Notes: generated from the sequence alone by a model not told the origin. DNA of 64,000 nt from Psychrobacillus psychrodurans (GCF_027563345.1 NZ_JAMKBK010000005.1), one strand, 5' to 3'. Positions 32,180-41,231 are shown, counted from the first letter of the stretch. Translations and numbers: made by a program.

Positions 32180-32521
32180 ATGTATAAGATTAGTGAATTT
32201 GTCAACATAACTGGGTTAAGCAAGGAGACCTTACGATACTATGCAGAAGTTAAATTACTCGAACCAGCTTATATTGATCCACTCAATAATTACCGGTACT
32301 ACGATGATGGCAGCTATTTTCTAGCCATCCTCTTAGTGAAACTGAGAAGTTTTGGATTTACTATACAAGAAATGATTTCTGTAATGGACGATAAATCATT
32401 TGCTAACCTTGAAAAAATATTACAGCAAAAAAGAAGTACAATATTGCTTCAAATAGATAATCTAACAGCCAAGTTAGGTGAGCTAGATGAATTTTTAGAA
32501 TCAGGAAGGGAGAATGATTAA
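32180..32521 (+). CDS. MerR family transcriptional regulator
   Basis: A 113-residue regulator: an N-terminal winged-helix DNA-binding domain (MYKISEFVNITGLSKETLRYY, then NNYRYYDDGS), followed by the coiled-coil dimerisation helix (residues about 78-110). No separate effector domain and no cysteine cluster, so it is not a classical metal sensor. AGGGAGGC precedes ATG 32180. Its own promoter carries the spacer dyad, so it likely autoregulates. The stop overlaps the next start (TAATG). Confidence 0.9.
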   Translation: MYKISEFVNITGLSKETLRYYAEVKLLEPAYIDPLNNYRYYDDGSYFLAILLVKLRSFGFTIQEMISVMDDKSFANLEKILQQKRSTILLQIDNLTAKLGELDEFLESGREND

Positions 32522-32973
32522 TGATTAAATGGAGTGAAGAAACAGAAATCAAGGCAAACATCGAAAAAGTATGGAGCTTATTTATGGATAAAAACATACA
32601 TAAGATTATGGATAAGGTGGAGGAGCACGTTCTTATAGAAAAACAGGAGAATGAGGTTGGCGCAAAGCATAGACAAAGTTACCGTGAAGGGAAGCGAGTA
32701 GAGACATATATCGTGGAAACAATGGCATATGAAGATCAACCAGATAAAAAGCACAAAAAAATAAGCTTTGTATTAGGAAAAGCGTTTGAAATTACGTTTA
32801 GTTTTACTTTATATAAATTGAATGATAATTATACAAAATTCATTTATGAGGGTCAAAACAAAGGCATAAATTTTGTAGGACGAGCAATGATGAAACTTGG
32901 TAGTGAGAAAAGTAATAATAAAGTGGTTGAAGAATTTATCGAAAGAGTGAATCGAGAAGCATTGAAGCTATAA
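32521..32973 (+). CDS. SRPBCC family protein
   Basis: A 150-residue START/Bet v1-like (SRPBCC) protein: an N-terminal strand (WSEETEIKANIEKVWSLFMD), a long middle beta-sheet region (SFVLGKAFEITFSFTLYKLND) and a C-terminal helix. These fold into a hydrophobic ligand pocket. No catalytic residues recognised. Translationally coupled to the MerR gene by a one-base overlap, so it may bind the same hydrophobic inducer; that is inference. Confidence 0.82.
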   Translation: MIKWSEETEIKANIEKVWSLFMDKNIHKIMDKVEEHVLIEKQENEVGAKHRQSYREGKRVETYIVETMAYEDQPDKKHKKISFVLGKAFEITFSFTLYKLNDNYTKFIYEGQNKGINFVGRAMMKLGSEKSNNKVVEEFIERVNREALKL

Positions 32974-32981
32974 AACCAGAA

Positions 32982-33017
32982 AAGCTGTCGGAAGAGTTTA
33001 ATTCTCTCCGACAGCTT
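32982..33017. terminator. Bidirectional intrinsic terminator
   Basis: Stem AAGCTGTCGG (32982-32991) with CCGACAGCTT (33008-33017) and inner AGAG/CTCT, between the convergent SRPBCC and rlmCD genes. Confidence 0.88.
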
Positions 33018-33021
33018 ATAT

Positions 33022-34395
33022 TTATTTTAATTCTAATAGCGTTACCGCTTCGACATGAGCAGTTTGAGCGAACATATCAACGGGTTGAATATACTTGATG
33101 TTGTATACATCTTTAAGCGCTGCTAAATCCTTTGCAAGTGTGGACGGGTTACATGAAGTGTAAACAAAGCGTTTTGGTTTAATATCTAATAACGTTTTTA
33201 ACAGTTCATCATCTAATCCTGCACGAGGTGGATCAACTGTTAATACGTCAGGAATGAAACCTTCGCTTTTCCACTTTTGTAACCAATGCTGTGCTGTACC
33301 ATGAACGTATTTTGTGTTTTTAAAACCATTTCGTTTAGCATTTTTTTTCGCGTCTTGAATAGATTCCTGAACGATATCCATCCCGCGAACTTCTTTTGCA
33401 TTTTTGGCAAGCCAAAGTCCTATTGTACCAACACCACAATAAGCATCTACAATTGTTTCTTCACCTGTGAGTGCTGCTGCTTTTTCAATTTCATTGTATA
33501 AATGAACTGTTTGTTCCGGATTCAATTGGAAAAAAGCTCTAGCAGATAAGTCAAAAGCTAGTTCTCCAAGTTTTTCATGAATCGTTTCTTTGCCATGTAA
33601 GTTAAATGTCGTATCTCCAAATACCAGAGAAGTATCCTCTGGATTAATATTCTGACTAATGGACACAATATTAGGGTCGATTGCTCGTATTTTTTGAACT
33701 AGTTCTTCTTTATGTGGCATTTTCTTTTGAGTTGTTACAAGTGTAACTTGAATTTGTCCAGTTTTCATACCAGTACGAACGACAATCGTACGGACGATTC
33801 CTTTAGAATTTCTACCATCGTAGATAGAAATCTTCAGTTCTTCCAGGAATCTTTTTATTTCATTCGTAATATGGGTAGTGGCTGGCTCTTGAACCGAACA
33901 TTCGTTAATATCGATTAACATATTGGATTCTTCAGCGTATAACCCCGCAATAACTTTATCGCCTAATTCTCTCACTTGGAACTGACTTTTGTTACGGTAA
34001 TTCCATGGGTTTTCCATACCGATAGTTGGTCTTACATCAATTGTCGGAGCCAGGTCCTTCACATAACGTTCTAAAGCTTGTAATACTAAATCTCTTTTAA
34101 CATGTAGCTGACTTTCATATGTCATATGCTGCAGCTGACATCCTCCACAAGCTTCATATACCGGGCAGGAGGGATTAACACGATGTGGAGAAGATTCTCT
34201 TAATGTTTTAATTTCCGCTTCGGCATACTTAGGGTTTACTACTGTAACCTTTGCAGTTATTACCTCTCCTGGAAGCGCTCCTTTTACAAAAACAACATTG
34301 CGCTTAAAAAATCCAACGCCTTCTCCGTTAATACCAAGTCGTTTAATCGTAAGGGGAAATTCTTGTCCTATTTCTATAACTGATTTTTCACTCAT
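33022..34395 (-). CDS. rlmCD: 23S rRNA (uracil-5-)-methyltransferase RlmCD
   Basis: A 457-residue RNA m5U methyltransferase. An N-terminal TRAM domain (residues about 8-65, LTIKRLGINGEGVGFF) is followed by cluster cysteines (CPVYEACGGCQ and a distal Cys near DINECSV) and the SAM-binding domain with DAYCGVGTIGLWLA, the motif DPPRAGL and the catalytic Cys in YTSCNPSTLAKDL. In B. subtilis RlmCD makes m5U at two 23S positions using SAM; B. subtilis has more than one paralogue of this family, so the exact rRNA target is inferred. It lies beside pdaA as yfjO does near yfjS. Confidence 0.88.
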   Translation of the reverse strand: MSEKSVIEIGQEFPLTIKRLGINGEGVGFFKRNVVFVKGALPGEVITAKVTVVNPKYAEAEIKTLRESSPHRVNPSCPVYEACGGCQLQHMTYESQLHVKRDLVLQALERYVKDLAPTIDVRPTIGMENPWNYRNKSQFQVRELGDKVIAGLYAEESNMLIDINECSVQEPATTHITNEIKRFLEELKISIYDGRNSKGIVRTIVVRTGMKTGQIQVTLVTTQKKMPHKEELVQKIRAIDPNIVSISQNINPEDTSLVFGDTTFNLHGKETIHEKLGELAFDLSARAFFQLNPEQTVHLYNEIEKAAALTGEETIVDAYCGVGTIGLWLAKNAKEVRGMDIVQESIQDAKKNAKRNGFKNTKYVHGTAQHWLQKWKSEGFIPDVLTVDPPRAGLDDELLKTLLDIKPKRFVYTSCNPSTLAKDLAALKDVYNIKYIQPVDMFAQTAHVEAVTLLELK

Positions 34396-34437
34396 AACTT
34401 CACGTCCTTTATAATCTTCTTTCTATTATAAAGTAGT

Positions 34438-35247
34438 TTATTCAGGAAGCAAAGTAAGCGGAATATCCAGATTATTCATGATTAAATCATCCAGAGTACC
34501 AAATGAATAACCCATTTTTCTAGCCTCTTTGATGAACATCGGTAAGCCTTCTGCATTATCTGGTGAAACGGTATGCATTAAGATAATTGCACCAGGATGA
34601 ATTTGGGACATTAATTGATCATAGGCATATTTGCCACCTTTTTTCTGATCCTTATGCCAATCAATAAATGCGACAGACCAAAATATATGTTGATGTCCTA
34701 TTTCATTAGCAGCCTCAAGTACTTGTTCATTAAAAATTCCTTCAGGTGGACGAGTTACAGTAGTTCTTGTTAATGAAGTTAATTCACTCAGACGTTTATC
34801 AAATTTTTGTAATTCTTTTTGAATCCCTTCCTTGGAGAGCTTTGCTAAATTAGGGTGACCATAAGAATGGTTGCCGATTTGGTGGCCATCAGTAATCATA
34901 CGTTTTACTAAAGGAGTAGCACTCTCTAAATAATGACCGGTCAGGAAGAATGTTGCTTGAATCCCTTCTGCTTTTAGGGTGTCCAAAATACTTTCGGTAT
35001 AGCCGTTTTCATATCCATTATCGAATGTAAAATACAGTACTTTTTTATCCGCAGGACCTTTATAGATTGCACCATGCTTTTTAAGCATAGCATCCATTTC
35101 TCCACCAGCTTCAGCTTGCTGTTCATCAGTCGCCTTTTTTAAGCCCCAATGGATTTCCTCTGCTTGTGCAGAAAAAGGTTGATACACCAATCCAATACTT
35201 AATATAATCGTAGCAATAATAATTCCTACAAAATGAGATTTCCACAT
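34438..35247 (-). CDS. pdaA: Delta-lactam-synthesising de-N-acetylase PdaA
   Basis: A 269-residue exported polysaccharide deacetylase that removes acetyl groups from N-acetylmuramic acid during spore cortex synthesis, allowing muramic delta-lactam to form. Signal peptide at residues 1-29 (cleavage likely after FSAQA). NodB-domain motifs: FTFDNGYENG, in which Asn replaces the usual second Asp as in PdaA proteins; HSYGHPN (HxxxH); RPPEG; and ILMHTVS. A forespore sigma-G-type promoter lies upstream. It shows the organism makes spores with lactam-containing cortex. Confidence 0.93.
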   Translation of the reverse strand: MWKSHFVGIIIATIILSIGLVYQPFSAQAEEIHWGLKKATDEQQAEAGGEMDAMLKKHGAIYKGPADKKVLYFTFDNGYENGYTESILDTLKAEGIQATFFLTGHYLESATPLVKRMITDGHQIGNHSYGHPNLAKLSKEGIQKELQKFDKRLSELTSLTRTTVTRPPEGIFNEQVLEAANEIGHQHIFWSVAFIDWHKDQKKGGKYAYDQLMSQIHPGAIILMHTVSPDNAEGLPMFIKEARKMGYSFGTLDDLIMNNLDIPLTLLPE

Positions 35248-35271
35248 AAAAACGCAACCTTTCTTTTTTAG

Positions 35272-35301
35272 TAGGATGCGCCAATAGGAGTTAGTTATTC
35301 A
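35272..35301 (-). promoter_or_regulatory. Sigma-G-type promoter of pdaA
   Basis: Minus strand TGAATA (35296-35301), 17 bases, CATCCTA (35272-35278), one mismatch from the forespore consensus CATACTA, about 25 bases ahead of the pdaA start. pdaA is sigma-G dependent in B. subtilis. Confidence 0.78.
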
Positions 35302-36198
35302 CTTATAAATATCACGCAATGCACTTTCCAAATTTGGCAAATAGAACGAATAACCTTCTTCTAATAATACTTGTGGGATAACATGCTGACCTTCTAACAC
35401 GAGTTGGCTTTTTTCTCCTAATGCAAATTTTAAAGCGAAGGATGGAATAGGGAAATAATTTGGCCTTTTTAATATGGCAGCTAAAGTTTCTCCAAAATCA
35501 TTCATCTTTTTTGCGTGTGGTGCTGTGATATTGAATGGACCATTAATAGGATTCTCTATTGCAAAAAGTAATGCACCTGCAACATCTTTTACATGTACCC
35601 AAGACATCCAATTATCTCCGGTCCCAACTGGTCCACCAACAAATAACTTATAAGGTAGTGCCATCAATGGAAGTGCACCTTCTGATTTTCCTAAAATAAT
35701 TCCAAATCTACCGTAAGCAACCCGAATCTGAAGCTTGTTAGCACCTTGAGCTTTAAGTTCCCAATCTCGAACTGTGCGAGCCAGGAAGTCTGTTCCAATT
35801 TCATTGTTCTTTTCGGTGTATCTCGCACTAAGAGAGGCTGGATAGATGCCAATTGCACTCGCATTTACTAGAACTTTTGGTTTTACAGTTAAAGCATTTA
35901 GAATTCGGAGCACTTCATCTGTCGTTTTCATCCGACTATCGTAAATTTTCTGTTTTTGTAATTCTGTCCAACGTCCATTATTAATGGACTCACCAGCTAA
36001 ATTTACAAAAGCATCGACGCCTTCTAACTGCTTTTCGGGATTTGCATTTTCCGAAAGCCACTGTACATAAGTTATGCCACGTTCTGTATTATCTTGTTTT
36101 GACCGAGTTAGAATAAATACTTCATGTCCTTTTTGTAAAAGTAAATCTGTTAGTTCTCTTCCTACAAAGCCAGTTCCGCCAGTAATTGCGATTTTCAT
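35299..36198 (-). CDS. TIGR01777 family NAD-dependent epimerase (YfhF-like)
   Basis: A 299-residue extended short-chain dehydrogenase of the TIGR01777/SulA-like group. N-terminal nucleotide motif ITGGTGFVGRELTDLLL, then VNLAGESINNGRWTELQKQKI, NASAIGIYP (the Tyr site) and a C-terminal DUF1731 tail. Cofactor NAD(P)H; substrate unknown. It sits back to back with recX, as yfhF and recX do in B. subtilis. Confidence 0.9.
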   Translation of the reverse strand: MKIAITGGTGFVGRELTDLLLQKGHEVFILTRSKQDNTERGITYVQWLSENANPEKQLEGVDAFVNLAGESINNGRWTELQKQKIYDSRMKTTDEVLRILNALTVKPKVLVNASAIGIYPASLSARYTEKNNEIGTDFLARTVRDWELKAQGANKLQIRVAYGRFGIILGKSEGALPLMALPYKLFVGGPVGTGDNWMSWVHVKDVAGALLFAIENPINGPFNITAPHAKKMNDFGETLAAILKRPNYFPIPSFALKFALGEKSQLVLEGQHVIPQVLLEEGYSFYLPNLESALRDIYK

Positions 36199-36302
36199 TT
36201 GTCTTCAGCCTCCTTCTTAGCATTATCATAACAGTTCAATCATTTATCACCAACCAACTTATCGGTTATAATTGAGGAGTAGAGAAATGGAGAGATTTAT
36301 AT

Positions 36303-37115
36303 ATGCCGGTTATTACTAAAATTGCACGACAAAAAAACAATAACGAACGGTATAATTTATATTTGGATGAAAAGTATGCATTTAGTTTAGATGAAGCAGT
36401 ACTGATCAAATATCAACTATCTAAAGGAAAAGTTATCGAAGAATTTACATTAGATGAAATTGTTTTTGATGATGAAGTTAGAAAGGCATTTAATAAAGCA
36501 ATTAACTTTTTAAGCTATCGTATGAGAAGTGAGCATGAAGTAAAACAGAAACTTCTGCAAAATGAGTTTGGCGAAGCTGTCATACTAGAAGCAATTCGTA
36601 AGTTATATGAGTTTGGCTTTCTAAATGATGAAAGCTTTACAAAAGCATTAGTGGAAACTCAAAAGAGAAACAGTAAAAAGGGGCCTACTGCAATTCGTCA
36701 GGAATTAAAGAAAAAGGGAATTGAAAAAGATTTACAAGAGAAAGTACTAGGTGACTATTCAGAAGAAGAACAAGTAGGTATCGCGGTGACTTTGGCAGAG
36801 AAGATTATCAAACAAAGTCAAGATAAGACACCAAGACAAATTAAACAAAAGGTTCAAGATACACTGCAAAGAAAAGGATATAATTTTACTATAATCTCCC
36901 AAGCTCTTTCTGCCTTCGAATTAGAAAAAAACGAAGAGGAATGGATCGAAATTATTGCTACCCAGGGAGATAAAATTTGGCGGAAATATGCCTCGAAATA
37001 TAATGGGAATGATTTACGAAGACGTGTAAAGCAAGCGTTGTATCAGAAAGGATTCCCAGCAGAACAAATAGATCTTTATATTGAAAAAAAGGAGTTGGAA
37101 GACCAGGATGAGTGA
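36303..37115 (+). CDS. recX: Recombination regulator RecX
   Basis: A 270-residue protein made of repeated three-helix modules, each with patterns like YRMRSEHEVKQKL and FLNDESFTKALVE, that binds RecA filaments and modulates strand exchange. The Firmicutes long form is expected at about 260-270 residues. ATG 36303 follows GGAGAG. The yfhH start overlaps its last codons by eight bases. Synteny with B. subtilis recX (yfhG) supports the name. Confidence 0.92.
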   Translation: MPVITKIARQKNNNERYNLYLDEKYAFSLDEAVLIKYQLSKGKVIEEFTLDEIVFDDEVRKAFNKAINFLSYRMRSEHEVKQKLLQNEFGEAVILEAIRKLYEFGFLNDESFTKALVETQKRNSKKGPTAIRQELKKKGIEKDLQEKVLGDYSEEEQVGIAVTLAEKIIKQSQDKTPRQIKQKVQDTLQRKGYNFTIISQALSAFELEKNEEEWIEIIATQGDKIWRKYASKYNGNDLRRRVKQALYQKGFPAEQIDLYIEKKELEDQDE

Positions 37116-37437
37116 GAAAAAATATAGTGATATGACTGTTCCAGAACTACGAACAGAGATTGGCAATTTGAAAGAAAAATCACGTAAAGCTGAACAACTA
37201 GGTATGGTAAATGAGTACGCAGTGTATGAAAGAAAAGCATTGATGGCCCAAGCCTTTTTAATAGACCCTGCTACTATTAAACAAGGAGAGATGTATCGTA
37301 TAGTTGGAGATCCAGGAGTGTTTTTTCAAGTGGAATACTTGAAGGGTAGATTTGCATGGGGGTATAGATTAGGCGGAGATAAATATGAGGAAGCCTTACC
37401 AATCTCGATGTTAGAATCCTTAGAGGAAGGAAAATAG
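37108..37437 (+). CDS. DUF1811 protein (YfhH-like)
   Basis: A 109-residue protein of the DUF1811/YfhH family: helical N-terminus (SDMTVPELRTEIGNLKEKSRKAEQ) and a small SH3-like beta-barrel C-terminal half (GEMYRIVGDPGVFFQVEYLKGRFAWGYR). Function unknown. I start at ATG 37108, not the 37081 in-frame ATG, because the conserved MSEKKYSDMT begins there and GGAGTTGGAAG precedes it. It overlaps recX and is followed directly by yfhJ. Confidence 0.88.
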   Translation: MSEKKYSDMTVPELRTEIGNLKEKSRKAEQLGMVNEYAVYERKALMAQAFLIDPATIKQGEMYRIVGDPGVFFQVEYLKGRFAWGYRLGGDKYEEALPISMLESLEEGK

Positions 37438-37438
37438 T

Positions 37439-37705
37439 ATGCAAACAAAAATAGATGAATTAACTTTCGCACTAATTGAGAAGAATGATAAATTATCTGC
37501 AGCAAAAGCAAGAGCGTGGATAGAGCTTCTATGGTCAGATTTTGAATCCTCGTATGCAAAGGCCGGATATGATTATAAAGGTGCTGCTGTCACGGAAATG
37601 GTCATTAGAAAATGGATAGACGGCTATGGGGAGCAGTTGCATGAATTTGCAAACACGAATGAGAAGTATAAGCATTTATTAGAAACCGATGACTTTACCA
37701 ATTAA
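37439..37705 (+). CDS. WVELL family protein (YfhJ-like)
   Basis: An 88-residue acidic protein with the family motif ARAWIELLWSDFE at residues about 24-36 and VIRKWIDGYGEQLHEF further on. Function unknown; restricted to Bacillales. It starts one base after the yfhH stop with AGAGGAAGGAAA overlapping the upstream gene. The recX-yfhH-yfhJ order equals that of B. subtilis. Confidence 0.88.
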   Translation: MQTKIDELTFALIEKNDKLSAAKARAWIELLWSDFESSYAKAGYDYKGAAVTEMVIRKWIDGYGEQLHEFANTNEKYKHLLETDDFTN

Positions 37706-37737
37706 AAACGCTAGGAAATACACCCTAGCGTTTTTCT
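37705..37737 (+). terminator. Intrinsic terminator after yfhJ
   Basis: Stem AAAACGCTAGG (37705-37715) with CCTAGCGTTTT (37724-37734), then TCTT. Confidence 0.92.
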
Positions 37738-37808
37738 TACGGATTAAGTATATTAATATTCAGTATGAATATTGGTTTTACAGAAATTTTAAGAATGAAT
37801 AATGCTAC

Positions 37809-38057
37809 TGATTTCCGTTTCAGGTGGACGCTTTCCGTGGGGTGAGCAATGAGCTATCACCGTCGCTACGCGTCGCTGTGATAGCTCATCTGTCTCACTC
37901 GTCCCACTGGAGTCGCCACCAACTCCAGTGGGAATAGCGCGAGCTGAAGACCCTGGACAGAGCGTAGCGAAAATCTTTTTTGCGACGAGCTTGCGCAGGA
38001 GCAAGGGAAGCGGCTGAAGCCGTGCCCACGAAAAGCGTCCGCTCGGAGCGGAAATCA
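37809..38057. repeat. 249-bp palindromic element with 33-bp terminal inverted repeats
   Basis: The left end (37809-37841, starting TGATTTCCG) and right end (38025-38057, ending CGGAAATCA) are inverted repeats matching at 26 of 33 positions; both contain GGACGCTTT. Inside are two perfect hairpins, GAGCTATCAC at 37851 with its complement to 37887, and CCCACTGGAGT at 37903 with its complement to 37932. GC-rich, no coding capacity. It resembles dispersed non-coding repeats common in Bacillaceae genomes. No target duplication seen. Confidence 0.82.
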
Positions 38058-38107
38058 ACGGTATATCTACATTTCGAAATAAGTGAAAAGTAAAGATTTA
38101 CTTACTG

Positions 38108-39091
38108 TTAGTTATGTGGCATGAAATCTAACTTTTTGTGTAGCTTGTCTTCGCTAAAAATCCAACCAGTGTAGGAATTGACTATTTCTAGGTCCTCATT
38201 CAAGTGGGCTACAGCTACAAATGGATAATAGTCATTACTACGATATCGAAGATCAATTAACCTTACTTCATAAATATGATCAAATTCAGTGATCTCCCAT
38301 CGATATATAGGAGAAAACGAAGTAAAGGCACTTAAGTTTTTATCCTTTAATGCTGCTTTTACTAGATCAGATTCGGGAAGCGGTTTACGTTCGAACTTAT
38401 CATAAATAGTGATGGATCTACCGTATGCTCGTCCGACATAATGATGTGTTTTTGAAATTGCGGCTACTCTCCATTGTAGAAATTTCATCGTTGGTGCGAC
38501 GATAATTTCATCTGCATCGGGAATAGTATGCTTTACAGAATTTTTTACGGCATGCTGTACAGCAAAACGTGAAATATAGTAGACGACTATAATGGCGTAC
38601 ATAGTAAGAAAGGTTGGAACAGGATTTAAGCCAAACATCCAAAGTAGTAGACCAACCACATGAATGCCAAATATAATTGGATCAAATGTATTAATAACCC
38701 CTAATGCAACCCATTTCCTTGAAAATGGTCTTAATGCTTGAGTTCCATAGGAATTAAATATATCAACAAAAACATGCACAAACACTGCTAAAAAGGTCCA
38801 TAACCATAGATGCAGCAAATTGGCTTCTGGCAAAATTAGCCATAACACACCTGCTATTAGGATTGGCCATAAAATAACGGCAGGAATGGAGTGGGTAATC
38901 CCGCGATGATGTCGAATATAAACAGCATTATTACGTAATTTCAGAACAGTATCTATATCAGGGGCTTGTGAGCCTATGATTGTACCTGCTATTACTGCAG
39001 TCGTTGTAAGAGTACTACCAGCAACTACGGGGTCAATAAGAGACAGACCACCTAGTGCAATACCCATAACGACATGTGTACCTGTGTCCAT
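38108..39091 (-). CDS. yfhP: YfhP-like membrane-bound metal-dependent hydrolase
   Basis: A 327-residue member of the YfhP/YdjM (DUF457) family. The N-terminal half has four to five membrane helices and the metal-type residues THVVMG, SQAPDID and HHRGITHS; the C-terminal third is a soluble domain of unknown role (RWEITEFDHIYEVRLIDLRYRS). The family is called metal-dependent hydrolase by motif only; no substrate is known. It lies divergent from mutY, as yfhP does from yfhQ in B. subtilis. Confidence 0.88.
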   Translation of the reverse strand: MDTGTHVVMGIALGGLSLIDPVVAGSTLTTTAVIAGTIIGSQAPDIDTVLKLRNNAVYIRHHRGITHSIPAVILWPILIAGVLWLILPEANLLHLWLWTFLAVFVHVFVDIFNSYGTQALRPFSRKWVALGVINTFDPIIFGIHVVGLLLWMFGLNPVPTFLTMYAIIVVYYISRFAVQHAVKNSVKHTIPDADEIIVAPTMKFLQWRVAAISKTHHYVGRAYGRSITIYDKFERKPLPESDLVKAALKDKNLSAFTSFSPIYRWEITEFDHIYEVRLIDLRYRSNDYYPFVAVAHLNEDLEIVNSYTGWIFSEDKLHKKLDFMPHN

Positions 39092-39211
39092 ACAACCAGC
39101 TCCTTTAGGATTACAACTAACTACATCTTAAAATAGATTTCTTAAAAAACAAAGACACTACTATTCATATACCCATATTTATTGTCAATAATCGCAAGGA
39201 AGGATTTTACA

Positions 39212-40276
39212 GTGAACGAATTATATAAAGAGCAGGTTAGAGATTCTTTAGTTTCATGGTTTTTAGAAGAAAAACGTGATTTACCTTGGAGAAACACAAC
39301 GGACCCGTATAAGATTTGGGTTTCCGAAGTTATGCTTCAACAGACTAAGGTAGATACGGTTATTCCTTATTATGAAAGATTTATCGCAAAATATCCTTCG
39401 CTTGAATCACTAGCTTACGCAGACGAAGGTGAGTTATTAAAAGAATGGGAAGGACTGGGATATTATTCACGTGCTCGTAACCTTCAGACTGGAGTTAAAG
39501 AAGTCGTAGAACAATATGGAAGTGTTGTTCCGTCTACCAGAAAAGAAATTTCCAAGTTAAAAGGTGTAGGTCCATACACAGCTGGTGCTGTTCTTAGTAT
39601 TGCTTATGGAGTCCCAGAACATGCTGTAGATGGAAATGTGATGCGTGTACTTTCTCGACTATTATTAATAAAAGAAGATATTGCGAAACCGAAAACAAAG
39701 AAAATATTTGAAGAGGCAGTGATGAATTTAATCGATTCTGAAAATCCTTCTGCATTCAACCAAGGACTTATGGAGCTCGGTGCAATAATTTGTACACCGA
39801 CTAAACCAAAGTGCTTATTATGTCCTGTAAGAGAAAACTGCTCTGCATTTTTTGAGGGCATACAGGATGAATTACCAGTAAAAACAATCCAAAAGAAGAC
39901 GAAAATACATAAAGTAAAAACGGTCGTTGTACGAAATGGGAATGGCCAAATTTTACTGGAAAAACGACCTTCTAAAGGTTTACTCGCGAATATGTGGCAG
40001 TTTCCCATGGTAGAGCTACCAACGCATAATCATACTGTAGAAGAGGTTGTCGAACATGATTACGGAGTAGCAATAACAAAAGGTCCGTCAATTATTGAAT
40101 TTAAGCATGTTTTCTCTCATTTGGTATGGGAAATGGAAAGCTTTGAAGGAGTTTTAATAGAAGAAAAAGAGCTACCATCACAATGTATTTGGTTAACTAT
40201 TGAAGAAGTAAATCAACAACCAATGCCAGTTCCAATGTTAAAAATATGGAATGCTTGGAAAGAAAGGGAGATTTAA
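39212..40276 (+). CDS. mutY: A/G-specific adenine glycosylase MutY
   Basis: A 354-residue base-excision enzyme removing adenine opposite 8-oxoguanine. The HhH-GPD domain has VSEVMLQQTKVDTVI (catalytic Glu), LKGVGPYTAGAVLSIAYG and HAVDGNVMRV (catalytic Asp). A 4Fe-4S cluster is formed by four Cys in IICTPTKPKCLLCPVRENC. The C-terminal 110 residues form the NUDIX-like 8-oxoG-sensing domain. I start at GTG 39212 (AAGGAAGGA seven bases ahead) instead of the 39182 frame start. fabL follows after one base. Confidence 0.93.
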   Translation: MNELYKEQVRDSLVSWFLEEKRDLPWRNTTDPYKIWVSEVMLQQTKVDTVIPYYERFIAKYPSLESLAYADEGELLKEWEGLGYYSRARNLQTGVKEVVEQYGSVVPSTRKEISKLKGVGPYTAGAVLSIAYGVPEHAVDGNVMRVLSRLLLIKEDIAKPKTKKIFEEAVMNLIDSENPSAFNQGLMELGAIICTPTKPKCLLCPVRENCSAFFEGIQDELPVKTIQKKTKIHKVKTVVVRNGNGQILLEKRPSKGLLANMWQFPMVELPTHNHTVEEVVEHDYGVAITKGPSIIEFKHVFSHLVWEMESFEGVLIEEKELPSQCIWLTIEEVNQQPMPVPMLKIWNAWKEREI

Positions 40277-40277
40277 G

Positions 40278-41024
40278 ATGACAACAAGTAAAGTTGCTTT
40301 AGTTACAGGAAGTAGCAGAGGTTTAGGGAAAGCTATTGCTATTGAACTTGCCAAAAATGGCTATGATATCGTCGTAAACTATGCGAGAAGCAAAACTGCT
40401 GCCGTTGAAACAGTTAAGGAAATAGAAGCTTTAGGAAGAAAAGCACTTCTAGTGAAGACGAATGTAGGAGATGTTGAAAAGATAAGAGTCATGTTCCAAA
40501 CGATCAAAGAAGAGTTTGGTCGATTAGATATTTTTGTTAGCAATGCAGCATCCGGTGTATTACGTCCTATTATGGAGCTTGAGGAGACACACTGGGACTG
40601 GACAATGAATATTAACGCAAAAGGGTTTCTCTTCGGTGCCCAAGAGGCGGCAAAGTTAATGCCAGAGGGTGGTAAAATATTAGGAATCAGTTCTCTAGGA
40701 TCTATTCGCTATTTAGAAAACTATACAACGGTTGGTGTATCAAAAGCTGCTATAGAGTCACTAACAAGATATTTGGCAGTAGAACTTGCTCCTAAAGGTA
40801 TTGTAGTAAACACTGTTTCAGGTGGTGCACTGGACACGGATGCGCTCAAGCATTTTCCAAATCGTGAAGAATTACTAGAGGAAGCACGAGTGAATACACC
40901 TGCAGGACGAATGGTAGAAATCGAAGACATGGTAAAAACTGCAATGTTCTTATTATCAGACGACGCATCCATGATTCGTGGACAAACAATTATTGTAGAT
41001 GGTGGAAGATCGATAAAAATGTAA
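40278..41024 (+). CDS. fabL: Enoyl-[acyl-carrier-protein] reductase FabL
   Basis: A 248-residue short-chain dehydrogenase: TGSSRGLGKAIA cofactor loop, NAAS motif, and the active-site Tyr-x6-Lys (YTTVGVSK) after SSLGSIRYLENY, the arrangement of the NADPH-dependent type III enoyl-ACP reductase. It performs the last reduction of fatty-acid elongation and is intrinsically insensitive to triclosan in B. subtilis. ATG 40278 follows AAAGGGAG at the mutY end. Order mutY-fabL-sspE matches B. subtilis yfhQ-fabL-sspE. Confidence 0.9.
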   Translation: MTTSKVALVTGSSRGLGKAIAIELAKNGYDIVVNYARSKTAAVETVKEIEALGRKALLVKTNVGDVEKIRVMFQTIKEEFGRLDIFVSNAASGVLRPIMELEETHWDWTMNINAKGFLFGAQEAAKLMPEGGKILGISSLGSIRYLENYTTVGVSKAAIESLTRYLAVELAPKGIVVNTVSGGALDTDALKHFPNREELLEEARVNTPAGRMVEIEDMVKTAMFLLSDDASMIRGQTIIVDGGRSIKM

Positions 41025-41084
41025 GAGCAAGTCAATTGATTTTCTAACATGAATTGGTCTAATGAAGTCTCGCTATCTATGGTA

Positions 41085-41195
41085 TAGGTGCAAATGCAAA
41101 TGTGCGTCGCAAGAGCACGAAGGGACAGAGCGACTCAATCTTGCAGGACCATAAGCAGCGAGCTGCAGCGCGAAGCCGGGCAGAAATTTTTTTAT
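41085..41195. other. GC-rich non-coding patch downstream of fabL
   Basis: About 110 bases unusually rich in GC (GCGTCGCAAGAGCACG, GCAGCGAGCTGCAGCGCG) with possible stems CAGC/GCTG and GCAAGA/TCTTGC, ending in a T run at 41187. Some words (GGGACAGAGCG, GCGAGCTG, GAAGCC) recall the interior of the 37809 element, so it may be a decayed relative. No gene seen. Confidence 0.45.
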
Positions 41196-41231
41196 TGCTA
41201 TTATTTTATTATCAAATAGGCTCAAGTTGTA

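Noticed and set aside
37789..38058. Minus-strand ORF of 89 codons across the palindromic element
   Set aside because: It merely traverses the inverted-repeat element; no binding site and no protein-like composition.
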